A DNA stretch of 62,000 bases, taken from assembly GCA_012295275.1 (NCBI GenBank), contig CM022671.1:7271227-7333226 (forward strand), written 5' to 3'. A program made the position numbers and the translations under genes. The notes under the pieces are model-generated. The model saw only the letters and a program-made list of their open reading frames with translations. It did no database searches and was not told the origin of the DNA. Shown here piece after piece: positions 13,253 to 24,599 of the stretch. Each line of letters starts with the position of its first letter. Positions within the stretch are counted from its first letter, which is position 1. Origin of the DNA: Chrysomallon squamiferum. Lineage: Eukaryota; Mollusca; Gastropoda; Neomphalida; Peltospiridae.

Positions 13253-13823
13253 TAAATTTATTTGTTTTTATTTTATTTTTATTATTATTATTTGTTTTTG
13301 TAAATTCATTATTGTTATTATTATTATTATTATTATTATGGCTGTTGTTGTTGTTGTTGTTGCTATGTTTTTTGTTGTTGTTGTCCTTTTAACTATTATT
13401 ACTGTCGATACTGTTGCTATTTCTGCAGCTTAATGATATTGAAATAGTCAAAATTTAGAAAATCATTACTGCCAAAATAATTTAATTTTGTAATATCTTT
13501 ATTTATTTTTCCTTCATTTTTTCCCCTCCATTACATTTTAAATAAACATATTGCCAAGAAACGTACTGTTTAAACATTCACTGATAAAAACACGTTTCAA
13601 ATTGAGTCTGCGAGCCCAAGAAATATGTGCTTGAAGTTCAGAAGACGTAAGTTCACCACAGATTGTTCATTAGCTATTAAGGATGGGCTATGTGCCCAGG
13701 AAAAATGATTCTTTAATGTACATAATCACTTACCGCTGCCTTCAGTGTGTGTATTTTATGTTTTGAGTAATTTAAGCAAGGTCTGTATGCCCAGGAAAGA
13801 TATGCCTGAACCAAATTATTAAC

Positions 13824-13856
<33 letters not shown>

Positions 13857-14034
13857 CATTTCAGGGATGGGTTCATTGCATGTAACGTTTATTAGTTAAT
13901 ATTTTCTTTATCTTAACCGTGTCTGATTTCCAATTACGTAAGCGAAGCAGTTCCTAAAGAACTTAACTCACCAATCCCTTCATTACGTCACGTGTAACGT
14001 ACTCATTCACCCTCTGGTACGTACAGTCCTGTTT
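12761..14034. other. Intergenic with ATT arrays and poly(T)
   Basis: Unique CpG-bearing sequence at 12780-13140, (ATT)n at 13216-13251 and 13280-13340, (TTG) at 13341-13383, and poly(T) at 13828-13857. No gene is called. Confidence 0.5.
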
Positions 14035-14200
14035 AGAGAGATAGATGGATAGATAGATAGATAGATGGATAGATAGATAGACAAATGGATGGATGAAGAC
14101 AGGTAATAGGCAGCGAGTCAGACAGACAGACATACAGATAGATAGACAGACAGATAGACAGACAGATCGAGACAGAAATAGATAGACAGGCAGATAAATA
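14035..14200. repeat. GATA/GATG and CAGA tetranucleotide array
   Basis: (GATA/GATG)n to about 14090, then CAGACAGATAGA-type repeats to 14200. Confidence 0.95.
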
Positions 14201-15263
14201 TTGCCTAAATTCTGAGAATATTTAAATAAAGTTTCTTTGACAGTATAATTTCTTATTAACCTTTACTTTCTTTTGATTTTTTTTGACTACATTTTTGTAT
14301 TAAGTGCGTCCTTTTATACTTTTCACAAGAAATTTCAGACCCAGACCATCACTGTGTCTTCGACACATACAAGCTAGAACCATTATATACGTCTTCTCAA
14401 GTCAAGCACGCCTGTAGTGGAAACCGCGTTTGCTAAAACACACAAAATCTGGCTCTGAGTAATTATGAATGTACAAAAGCCACAGCTATGTTTTACATTA
14501 AATACATACAACATTAAAGTGATGATGCATTCCAAAATATTTATGATGAAAATAAAATAAGCTTGAATGAATTATGTTTGCGATATGCACTGTGGCTTTG
14601 TTTCCTTTGTTTCTGTTATATTCGTACAGTAGCGAAGAGCAAAATGGCAACATTCATTTTATAATTGATTCACCAAGTGTACTGTTTTTAAACGGTAATT
14701 ACTATTTATGTAAGTAACCAAAGAAAGAAAAGGAACAAAGACGTTCGACCTCATTATCATAATTAATGTCTCCATTCCAGTCGTATATAACCTCATTATC
14801 ATAATTTATGCGAACGATTCTGTAAACAACTGTTTTATTGGATTACTATGTGAAGTGATAATGTTGTTTACATTTTTTCGCGTTCGTGCTCTAGTTTACT
14901 TTCTATTGTTTACTTCTTTTTCTCCTTATCCTTTGCCTTTTCTTCCTTCTCTTTTCATCATTTCGTTTTCTGTTTTGTTATCTGTATTATTTGTTTGTAT
15001 GTAAGAATATATGTATGTTTGTGTGTGTATATTTGTATCTGTATGAATGTATGAACGTATGAATGTATGTATGTATGAATGTGTGTGTGTATCTATATGT
15101 ATGTATGTGTATGAATGTATTTAGCGCATTTACTGTAACGAAACTAGCCTGGAAACAGTTTAATATCAAAGGACGAATCAATCCACTTACAAAAAAAGAC
15201 ACCCGAAAAAATATCATTATACATTATTACTTTGTTGTTGTTGTTGTTGTTATTATTATTTAA
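14201..15263. other. Intergenic, with TGTA array
   Basis: ACCTCATTATCATAATT occurs twice (14748-14765 and 14787-14804). TGTA/TGAA tetranucleotides at 14995-15120 and a TTG/ATT run at 15232-15262. The rest is unique and AT-rich; no gene is seen. Confidence 0.5.
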
Positions 15264-15410
15264 GAGGAAATACATCACAGAAGAAAAACAGATCAAAGGT
15301 AAAAGTGTTCTTGTTAAGACTGCTTCTCTTTAATCGAACGTGTACTCTTAAACTATAGTACACGATTATAGTTCTGTGGTTAGAACGTTATCACGAAGAC
15401 TGGTATATTA
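15264..15410 (+). mobile_element. Dispersed repeat with hairpin and tRNA-like A box, copy 1
   Basis: Shares GAGGAAATACATCACAG, CGTGTACTCTTAAACTATAG and GTGGTTAGAAC with the copy at 20175. A GTGTACT/AGTACAC hairpin precedes the A-box-like TTCTGTGGTTAGAAC. The B box is not recognisable here, and about 35 bp present in copy 2 after the first block is missing. Confidence 0.75.
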
Positions 15411-16129
15411 GTTAGTTCGTTATTATTTTAAGTTAAATTATTATTATTACCTTTCATAAAAAGCAACTGGAATCTTTACTGTTTTATGACTGCTCCGCCC
15501 TTTAGTTAATTTTTGTTATAGTCGAGTCATTACCAACATTTCCGTTTTGTGACGCTAGGATGGTAACGGTAATGATGTTCTTAGTATATATTTTTTTAAA
15601 CTGTTTTTTTTCCTTATAACAACGCCTCAGTTACTGCAACAAACGTTGACAAAACAAATCATCGGTTTCATTGAATACAGTTTTCTCATTATTTCCTTTT
15701 AATTAAAATAATTTTTTTTCACATTTTCTGCATTTGCTTTTATCTTAGGTAATGATGCGTAGTGACTATATTAAGACCAAGTCGAGTGATTTTGCCATCA
15801 TCTATTTATTAAATAAATAATTATACATAAATTATTTTTCCATATTACTTTTTTTCTATATGGTGGCAGTATGTTCTGATTTACATGATACATTTGTATT
15901 TATATTTGTTTCTAAATTCAATTAAATGTTCTCCGTACAATTTGATGGTAGTTATTCAAGAACAAGGAAATGTTTGAAGGGGGCTTTTAAAAATATTAAA
16001 TACATGATATGTTTTTATTCTTAACAACTTTATATTAATAAAGTCTTGTGTAAAAACAAAATAAAATATGCATATATTACTTATTTAACAGTCAATATAG
16101 TAAAGTGGGTTTCAAATGGGTCTTCGTAC
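15411..16129. other. Unassigned intergenic sequence
   Basis: AT-rich unique sequence with short T-runs. No gene or RNA is seen. Confidence 0.4.
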
Positions 16130-16216
16130 ATTGTCTAATACAAAACAAAATTGTCTAATACAAAACAAAATACTGTCTAATACAAAACAAAATATTGTCT
16201 AATACAAAACAAAATA
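16130..16216. repeat. Tandem repeat, about 22-24 bp unit, 4 copies
   Basis: TGTCTAATACAAAACAAAAT is repeated four times with 0-4 extra bases (T, AC, AT) between units. The copies are almost identical, so the expansion is recent. There are no spacers of CRISPR type. Confidence 0.95.
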
Positions 16217-16308
16217 TTTAATATTTATATTTCTACTGAAAGGATATTGGTCCATTCTGAGAGAATGAACTATATATCTCTTTATTTCTTTCTTTCTCCT
16301 TTACACAA

Positions 16309-16312
<4 letters not shown>

Positions 16313-16397
<85 letters not shown>

Positions 16398-16406
16398 CTC
16401 TCTCTC
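16313..16406. repeat. (TC)n microsatellite
   Basis: About 93 bp of TC with a single GC interruption near its right end (TCTCGCTC). Confidence 0.97.
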
Positions 16407-16614
16407 ACGTATTCTATTCCTCAAAGCCTAGCTTTGTAATGAATCTCTCGAAGCTCTATTACAAAACAGGTTTCAGATTTGACGTGAAAAATGAATTTTT
16501 CGAAAACAGCTGAACATTCTAAACGATCTTTTAAAAAAAATATATATATATATATTTTCAAACATAATAATCTCGTTATTCTTTAATGACAAACACACGT
16601 GATCTTGTTTTTCG

Positions 16615-16914
16615 GTGTTTTTTCTTTTTTTTTTTTTTTTCCTTCTTCTTTTCTTTCTTTCTTTCTTTTTTTTTTTTTTTTTTTTTTTTTGTATTCAACT
16701 TTTCACTCCGCATGTTTGTCTGTGAACTCATGTGTTTAATGTGTTTATTTGTGTGTTGTCAAATAAACAAGGTGTTTGTAAATAAGTTGTTTATTTGTAA
16801 CGTTTCAATTAACAATGGCAAAAATAAGTAGAACCCTATTTTTGTGTTGTTTTCTTTAAATAATTTTGTTGTTGTTGTTGTTGTTCCGGCTGTTTTTTGT
16901 TGTTTTCAAATCAC

Positions 16915-16949
<35 letters not shown>

Positions 16950-17095
16950 GTTGTTGTTGTTGTTGCTGTTATTATTATTATTACTACTACTATTGTCATT
17001 GTTATTATTATTATTATTGTTATTCAGAGGTTTATACAATTCCATATATTATTGAATTTTTCGAATTGTTTGCTGTTTACGTTTTTAAGAATTAG

Positions 17096-17143
<48 letters not shown>

Positions 17144-17145
17144 CC
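16615..17145. repeat. Poly(T), TTG/ATT and CT arrays
   Basis: T-rich 16620-16690, (TTG) 16866-16885 and 16949-16965, (ATT) 16918-16948 and 16969-17023, (CT)n 17098-17139. Confidence 0.95.
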
Positions 17146-17391
17146 CCCTGAACGAAAATATGCTGTTAAATTTACTGTTTATTAAAATATCTATAATATA
17201 AAACAGCTTCGTCTGATTCCCTAAGCATTACCAGTGTCTTTGCCCTTTTTATAATTTCTTTGTTAGAATGCAGTTCTCGTTCACGCACTGTCAGTTCTCT
17301 ACAGTGTTAGTGTGAGGGTGGATTCAGCGTGGCTCTCATTACTGTCCTGACGTTACCACTGATAACGTTAACAATACCTCTGCAGTGAAGT
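17146..17391. other. Unassigned intergenic sequence
   Basis: Unique, mostly AT-rich sequence with a few CpGs at 17275-17370. No gene is seen. Confidence 0.4.
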
Positions 17392-17600
17392 AATAATAAT
17401 AATAATAATAATAATAATAGTAGTGATGGTGGTGGTGGTGGTGATGGTAGTAGTGGTAGTAGCAGCAGTAGTAGCAGCAGTAGCAATAGTAGTAGTAGTA
17501 GTAGTAGTAGTAGTAATAGTAAGCAGTAGTAGCTGCAGTTGTTGTTGTAATAGCAATGGTAATAGCAGCAGCAGTGGTGGTAATAGCAACATTTCGTCAT
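17392..17600. repeat. (AAT)n-(GGT)n-(GTA)n compound array
   Basis: AAT 17392-17418, GGT/GTG 17426-17445, then degenerate GTA/AGC triplets to 17590. Confidence 0.95.
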
Positions 17601-17751
17601 TTCTGATATTTTTAAAGGATTTTAGTCATTAAAAATATATTCACTTCAAATTTTAATCATCTAAATTATCCGAAGAAACATCATCACATTTACACCCTCT
17701 TAAAATTAACATCATTAAGATTATCTGCGGAACCACCACGATCACCACCAC

Positions 17752-17784
<33 letters not shown>

Positions 17785-18096
17785 TGTCGTTGTCGTCGTC
17801 CTATATCTTATCAAAATAATTCTCTTTACATTTTCATTTTACGAGATAACTAAACGACTGTTTAAGAGTTTAAAGGAAAAAAGAAGAAAGAAAAAAAATA
17901 GCTGAGGTAAGCGTTAAACAAAGCCAGCAGCGAGAGATTCGTATCTGAATGTAATGCCAAGTTAGTTATATAACTTTAATAAACTCGTCTGCTTTCGCTA
18001 TCGCTATTGGAATCGTGGATTAACTTGTTATAATTTACAGTCACATCGTCGTGACTTTCTTAACTGCTAGCAATAAGGGAAAAAAAAAAAGATTAA

Positions 18097-18128
<32 letters not shown>

Positions 18129-19046
18129 AGACGTCTGCTGTTGAAGAAAACAGCAGACAAAATATAGCGTCGACAGAAATCTGGCAATGATTCAAGCTTG
18201 AACTGTTTGCGGTGGTTTTAGGAAATATTGTGATACTTGTATAGTAATTACATTCTCGAAAGAGAAAGGAAAAAATACAGAGTAAAAAAAATAAAAAATA
18301 AAAAACAGGAAAGAAACAAGACGACTGCAGCAGCAGCAATTATAAGAAAACAAAACCGACAATAAAATGAAGAAGAAGTAACAATTGCTGTTACAACAAT
18401 GAGGATAGGAATTAATAGAACGACGACGACGACAACAACAACAACAACAGTAATAATAATAATGATATAACTATTACTACTCCGACAACTATTTCTAATA
18501 ATACTACTATTAACACCATCTTTTGATTGCCGATATTTTTGTTAGGAGTGTATTTTAACGTAGTCATCAATTTCTTTGCCCTCTTTACATCTCCTCTGCT
18601 TAATCATTCATAAGGAAAGAAATTAAATGAAGATAAGCATTTTGATTTTGCAACCAGGAAACCGTTAACATTTATTTCTTCCATTCAACAATTTTCACTA
18701 CAATAACAATTCTTCCTACATCATCAACGTTCTCATTTCCAGCATCATCATCACTTCCTCTCCTCACGCAAATAATTATACCAACGTGAGCTCGGCTTTC
18801 TGGATACGACAACGCCAGCTGGAATTAAAATATCGCTGATACTGTTTATCGCTTTAATAAAGATATAATAACGTAGCGGCAAGTTCTAGTTTCATTGCAG
18901 TTGCGGTTCCGCAGTGTCTATCAAGAATGGTCGCGACTGAGCAGATACGTAAATTAAAATATCAAAAGACCGAGGTGGAGAGAATATGATATAATTATTT
19001 CCTAATGGAGTTGCCGAAAACCAGGGTTACCATCATCAACGCCAAA

Positions 19047-19094
<48 letters not shown>

Positions 19095-19186
19095 CGATAT
19101 GTTAAATGATAAACGCTTTTTGTTATTTTTTCTGCTTACAAAGTTTTCTGCTTACAAAGAAATACAGGATGTTGAAATAATGATCA
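17601..19186. other. Intergenic with (ATC)n, AAC and poly(T) tracts
   Basis: (ATC/CAC)n at 17727-17783 followed by GTC triplets; poly(A)-rich 18075-18130; AAC/AAT at 18421-18465; poly(T) of about 43 bp at 19050-19092. The interval 18780-18960 is unique and CpG-bearing. No gene is called. Confidence 0.5.
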
Positions 19187-19302
19187 GTGAATGATACTAA
19201 TACTAATAGTAATACCAATACTTATAATAGTTATAACAATAACAGTTATAGTAATAACTGTAATAATAATAGCAATAATAATAGTAGTGCTCGTTGTAGT
19301 AC

Positions 19303-19339
<37 letters not shown>

Positions 19340-19340
19340 T

Positions 19341-19388
<48 letters not shown>

Positions 19389-19390
19389 AT
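19187..19390. repeat. Degenerate AAT to pure (GTA)n array
   Basis: Starts as degenerate AAT/ACT triplets and becomes almost pure GTA from about 19299 to 19388. Confidence 0.96.
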
Positions 19391-19615
19391 AAAGCAAAGC
19401 AAACTATAAAAGCACTAGTGATGATAATGACAACGATTATGAAGATCATGAAGACAATGAAGTACAACAATGTCAGTGACTGTTTGTTTAATGGATTCTC
19501 AGTAATGTTAATGTTAATGAGGAGTCAAGTACATGTTTAGAAAGGAAACATGCTGATGTCATACGGAGTTTATGTCTGTATGTGAATATTTTTTGTATTT
19601 GTTTTTGACTAAGTA

Positions 19616-19657
<42 letters not shown>

Positions 19658-19881
19658 CATACATTCATAATAAATACATACATATATACATATATATGCG
19701 AGTATTTTTGTATGTACGTGTTTCTATATGAGTATATATCTTTGTAAGTATATGTCTATATAGATATGTATATATGTATTTATGTACGTGTATATGTGTG
19801 TGGTTGTATATAGGTGCGTATGCGATGGACAGAGTGTATATGAATATATTACTGGTTGATAACAACAACAACAACAACAAC

Positions 19882-19934
<53 letters not shown>

Positions 19935-20174
19935 CAGCAATAATAGTAACAAGAGTAATAAAAATCTTTGTACATCCACGTTCCACTCAGGTCCACTTGT
20001 TTCATAACCACACACTGAGTCCGGGACAAAACGTAACAATTCAGCTAACAGTTCATTTCCTTTAAGAGTTTCGCTACATCGCAAACTTCCAAAGAGAGCT
20101 TCACTTTAACAAATCGTGACAACGCTAAGAAGCGACACCCGTTTTCTCTTACAACAGCCGAATCCGATAGACTC
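19391..20174. repeat. GT, TATG and AAC-AAT arrays in intergenic sequence
   Basis: (GT)n 19619-19653, TATG/TGTA-like 19655-19800, (AAC)n-(AAT)n 19860-19931. The frame reading as polyasparagine or polyleucine is an artefact. Confidence 0.9.
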
Positions 20175-20380
20175 GGAGGAAATACATCACAGACGAAAAG
20201 CTTACAACGATGACATCATGTAAGCATTCGCAGATCAAAGACAAACGTGTTCTTGTTAAGAATGCTTCTCTTCAAACGAACGTGTACTCTTAAACTATAG
20301 TACACGATTATAGTCCTGTGGTTAGAACGCTATCAGGAGACTGGTATATTAAAGATTGAGAGGTGCGTATTCCTAGCTAT
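20175..20380 (+). mobile_element. Dispersed repeat with hairpin and tRNA-like head, copy 2
   Basis: The same repeat as 15264-15410. Here both boxes can be seen: A-box-like TAGTCCTGTGGTTAGAAC at 20311-20328 and B-box-like GGTGCGTATTCC at 20362-20373, so the right part is a tRNA-derived SINE head. The left part with the hairpin (20282-20305) is shared with copy 1 and may be an older element into which the SINE inserted, or a 5' extension of the family. Confidence 0.7.
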
Positions 20381-20759
20381 AACAGAAGAAGCAGGTAAAT
20401 GATTTCGTGCAAAGTCTAGTTCATGGAGTAACGACAACCATTTTCCTTTCTGACACCATCTTTCTAATAAAACAATTTGAACAACTGGAAAGCAATATCA
20501 TTATCAACCAACTTAAAATATAATAATAATAATAATTTCAGCACAAATAAAACTTATATTGTCGAGACTAAATCTATTTATTATAATTCAAAACATTTAA
20601 ACAAAAGACAGCTAAAGCAAATTCCTATTGTCGTTGATTCTGAATATCTGAAAATTGGACAATGATTTCATGACTGTTAAAACTATTTATTACACCACAA
20701 CCTGGAGAAACGAAATTCTGTGATAATTCCAATCAGTTAATAAGAGACACTGGTAAGAC
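20381..20759. other. Unassigned intergenic sequence
   Basis: AT-rich, with a short AAT run at about 20521-20535. The 62-codon frame at 20477-20665 has no recognisable motif and Asn-rich composition, so no gene is called. Confidence 0.35.
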
Positions 20760-21200
20760 TATTGTTCTGTTAGAATTCTAAATGTCTAACAATATATATA
20801 ATCTTAAGACCAATCTAAACATTCAGTAATATAAACTGAAAAGCCATTAATCTAAACATTTAATAACACAAATTGGAAAGTCATTAATGATATGACCATT
20901 CTAAACATTCAGTAACATAAACTGGAAAACCAATAATTTTAAAACAGTCAAAACCTTTAATAACACGTATTGGAAAATGAATAATCTTAAGACCGAACTA
21001 AACATTCGCCAACATAAATTGAAAAGTCTAAATACTTAATAATGAGAAATGGAAAACCAATGATTTTAAGACCAGTCTGAATACTTAATAACACGAACTG
21101 GAAACAATCATTCTATAACCATTCTAAACATTTAACACAGGCATCAGCCAAGCTATATACTTTTAATCATCTAGTAACAACACAAATTTAACAGACAATG
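20760..21200. repeat. Degenerate minisatellite, about 50 bp unit
   Basis: Repeated blocks CTAAACATTCAGTAACATAA, CTGGAAAACCAATAAT and TTAAGACCA recur from about 20800 to 21150, with diverged flanks. The copies vary in length. This is a different unit from the array at 728-1275. Confidence 0.85.
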
Positions 21201-21742
21201 ACCATTCTAAACCTCTGACAAACCACAGCAAGACCAAACGGAATCCTGCTACGTTACCATGCTAAACTAAACTAAACTAAAGCTATAGCAAACGGGAAAA
21301 CGACCAAATCGTTCGTTCCCCTCTGCTACTTAAGGCTACTCTGAGAAAATTTCTACAACACACGGGGAGGCCAAACCCACTTATCTTCAAGAGGATGATG
21401 GGTAGCGCCATAAACTACGTGCGCTATCTCTGGGTCCATCTAAAATCAATTTATCGCTAAATTACATATTTGAAAAATGGTGCATATCACAGAGAGAGGA
21501 TAATAAAAGTCGGAGAGCTACCTGTCACAACCGAGGTCAAATGTGCAGAACAATTTTTTTTTTTTTTTTTTTTTCCCCATTAATACGAAAAACGAGTAAC
21601 AGATACAAACACTTGCCGTCCGACTCATGTGCCTATAAAAATAGCCGTTGTCGATGTTTTAATGATTATAATCATAGAAAGCTGATATTTGAAACCCACA
21701 GTGTAGAATGATAACAGGAACTTTGACCTACGTGGTCGAAAT
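21201..21742. other. Unassigned intergenic sequence
   Basis: Includes ACTAA repeats at 21263-21280 and poly(T) at 21552-21574. The part 21300-21440 is of balanced composition without coding signal. Confidence 0.4.
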
Positions 21743-22190
21743 GAGTAAAGGAAAAAGAAAAATACGTAGAATATTGTATTTCTGTTTTAACAGCGATAAT
21801 TATCTATTGCTACAGTTTCATCTGATACTACTTCTACAACGACAGCTGTTGTCGTATTTTTACTATTTCTATTGTTACCTCTTCTACCACTACTACTATT
21901 ACTACTACTACTACAAGTACAACTACTACTATTAAAAATATTAATATTAATACCATTATTATTACTAGTACGTCTTTTACCATTATTACTATTACTATTA
22001 TTTATACTATTGCTACTACTACTACAACTGTTATGACTACTTTTACTGTATTTGTGTTATTATTGTTATTACCTGTATGTGAGTAAAGGAAAAAGAATAT
22101 TGTGTTTCTGTTTTACCAGCGATAATTATTTATTGCTTCAGTTTCATTTGATACTACTTCTGTAGCGACAGCTGTTGTTGTGTGTTTTAC
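21743..22190. repeat. Direct duplication (338 bp apart) with TAC-rich arrays
   Basis: GAGTAAAGGAAAAAGAA followed by ATATTGTATTTCTGTTTTA, AGCGATAATTATCTATTGC and GATACTACTTCT at 21743-21862 recurs at 22081-22190. Between and after the copies lie degenerate TAC/ACT trinucleotide runs. Confidence 0.85.
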
Positions 22191-24599
22191 TTCTACTACT
22201 ACTGCTGCTACGACTAACTTCAACTATTCCTACTATTACCACGAGAACTACCAATAATAATAGTACAGCTTAGTATAAAAGTTACTACAGCTAGTATGAA
22301 TATTACTACAAGTGTTATGAATATTACAGCTAGTATGAATATATTGCTGCTACTACGGTCACGACTGCGACATGAATCTGTTTTCACTGCTACCTCTCCT
22401 ACTACAGCTACGACTGTTATGATATCAGTTCTGTTAAGAGTTCAGCACAAGTTTATATTAAATGTATATACGTAACATGATCTATAAAATATTCATTGAA
22501 CTCTTCATCACAGCTTATTTACAACTGCATAAATTATGTCAGTCTATTCAGGTGTTAGTAGAAGTAAAATATACTTATTTTCCTTCCCTCTCTGGCTATA
22601 GTAATAGATACTGTTGTCATTGCTGTTTGTTTTGTGGTTAATCTCTAATAGGTTATTCTGAAAGCAAAATTTTTCGTTCTTTTTATTATTGTTTATTATT
22701 ATTATTATTATGATTATTAATATTATTATTATTATTATTATTAAAAAATATTTTTTTTTACTTTATATTTTTATTTTTTTATTTTTTATAATTCAGTTAT
22801 GCAGTTTTATTATTTTCTTTATAGCTTTTATGACAAACACATATAATAACAATGGAATGGAGGTATTCTATTGTTGAATATTGTCCTTTTTTCTCTCTTC
22901 TTCTTCTGTTATTTTATTTATTATATTTATTTTCTTTTTTTTTTAACCACGATTGAACAAAAATAATAATAAAAATATAAAAAAATTAAAAATAACGAAC
23001 GCGTCGCTATAGATTTTATTATCTAAAATTTTATTAATTTATTTGGGGAGTGTTATGATTTTTTTTTTTTTTTTTTGTGACGGAGTTTAAGAGAGACGTA
23101 TGGAGGCGTGGTTGGAGATCCTATTATCTCTCTCAAACTTTGTAATTTAGTGTGTGGATTTAACACCACGGGTACAAATTTAAACGAAAAAGGCTGCGTT
23201 TGGTGGTGTCCCGTGACAACAGAACGAGTTGACTAATTGTGTCTCTCTCCGTTATTCGCACCAAATGATTCCATTTTGTACCTGTCGCACCGTAATCTTT
23301 TACATTTCTGACATTTAATTCCCGGCGACCGTGTAACCTAGACAGTAATTGCTACGTTCACAAATACTTAAACTGTTCAATGAATTTAACGATTTGCTCG
23401 TGGTTTTGTCATGATGTGGACTCTAGATATTTCGACCAAAATTAATGACGGTTCGGTTTGTTCTGAGAGCTATTTTCGTTGAATGCACCATCGGCCCTTT
23501 CTTTAATTACTGTTATTCGTTCATTGTTATTACTGTTATTATCAAAGCCTTCTGCGCTTTTATTCCCAGTTAAATTGCATGCATATTTTTTTCTTCTTTT
23601 TCATATTATTATTATTTGTAGTAGCAGATGTATTTGAGGTATCAGACAAGAAAAATTAGTGACAATAATGTCTTTTCAAGCAATAACAATAACATGATGA
23701 TAATAATGTTTATGTTGTTGATGATGATGATGCAAATTTAAGAAGGTTCTGGATTTTTTCTAAGCGCAATCGTTTATCGCGTTTTAAAGATTATTCAGCC
23801 CTAATTTCTGTTTTTCGTCGATGGCTCTACAATCAGCCTAGTTTAAATGAATTACGTATTTAACCAACATAAAGAAACCATACCATGGAACTAAGATACG
23901 AAACCATGCCACGGAACTGTAAAACTGGGCCAAAAGCAGCCAACCACCCTCTGGGCACACAAACAACAAAAGCTACAAGACCTTTTCTTCTTCGAACATA
24001 TCAATTTGATCATCGAACGTAAAAATGCCAAAGAGTCCAAGAGTATCCAGGCAGACGAAAAACTTACATACTTTTGTCTTTTTTATTTACAACTACTGAC
24101 GAGGAAAACCAAATCAAAGAGGAGCATTTTATGGGTATCTGGTTAGCGGATCAAAACAATCAGCGAAACTAAAAAGGTCATAACTCATTTCACTGCTTGT
24201 GGTCCGTTCGTCTTATTACGAGGGATACTCGTTAAATGGGTAAATGTGACCCAATTGCACCAACAGTGTTTCCGCTGTGAACCAATTCTATTGCGCACAT
24301 AGTAGTGTTTGTTGTGAACTAGAACTTTTAAGATTCTGTCGCTAATGGAGATCGTAGACAGAACAAAACAACATGAACTCAGCGTATCGTCAGAGTGACC
24401 GTTTTCTGCGTGGAATGATTATTTTCTTTACATATATTGCTGGTTACTGGCACGTTTCTTGTTTGGGTTTGACAGCATCATTCAGTGAATTGAAGTATGA
24501 TTTGGCAGATACTAATATACAATATTCTGAGTTGGGAAACTGAAAGTGTTAAACTAGTTTTTACAATGAGCTTTCTTTTTATGAATTATATAGATTTTT
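22191..24599. other. Intergenic; CpG-bearing unique sequence left of the BRPF 3' end
   Basis: ATT run at 22696-22742; poly(T) at 23059-23076. The stretches 23080-23480 and 23860-24420 are unique with frequent CpGs; at 23872-23921 GAAACCATACCATGGAACT recurs as GAAACCATGCCACGGAACT. No gene is called. Confidence 0.45.

Noticed and set aside
16130-16216. CRISPR-like array
   Set aside because: Units are directly adjacent with 0-4 bp between them and no spacers; the host is an animal.
19665-20084. 139-codon minus-strand frame with polyleucine
   Set aside because: The polyleucine is the AAC/AAT array read backwards; flanks are TATG repeat and unique DNA without homology.
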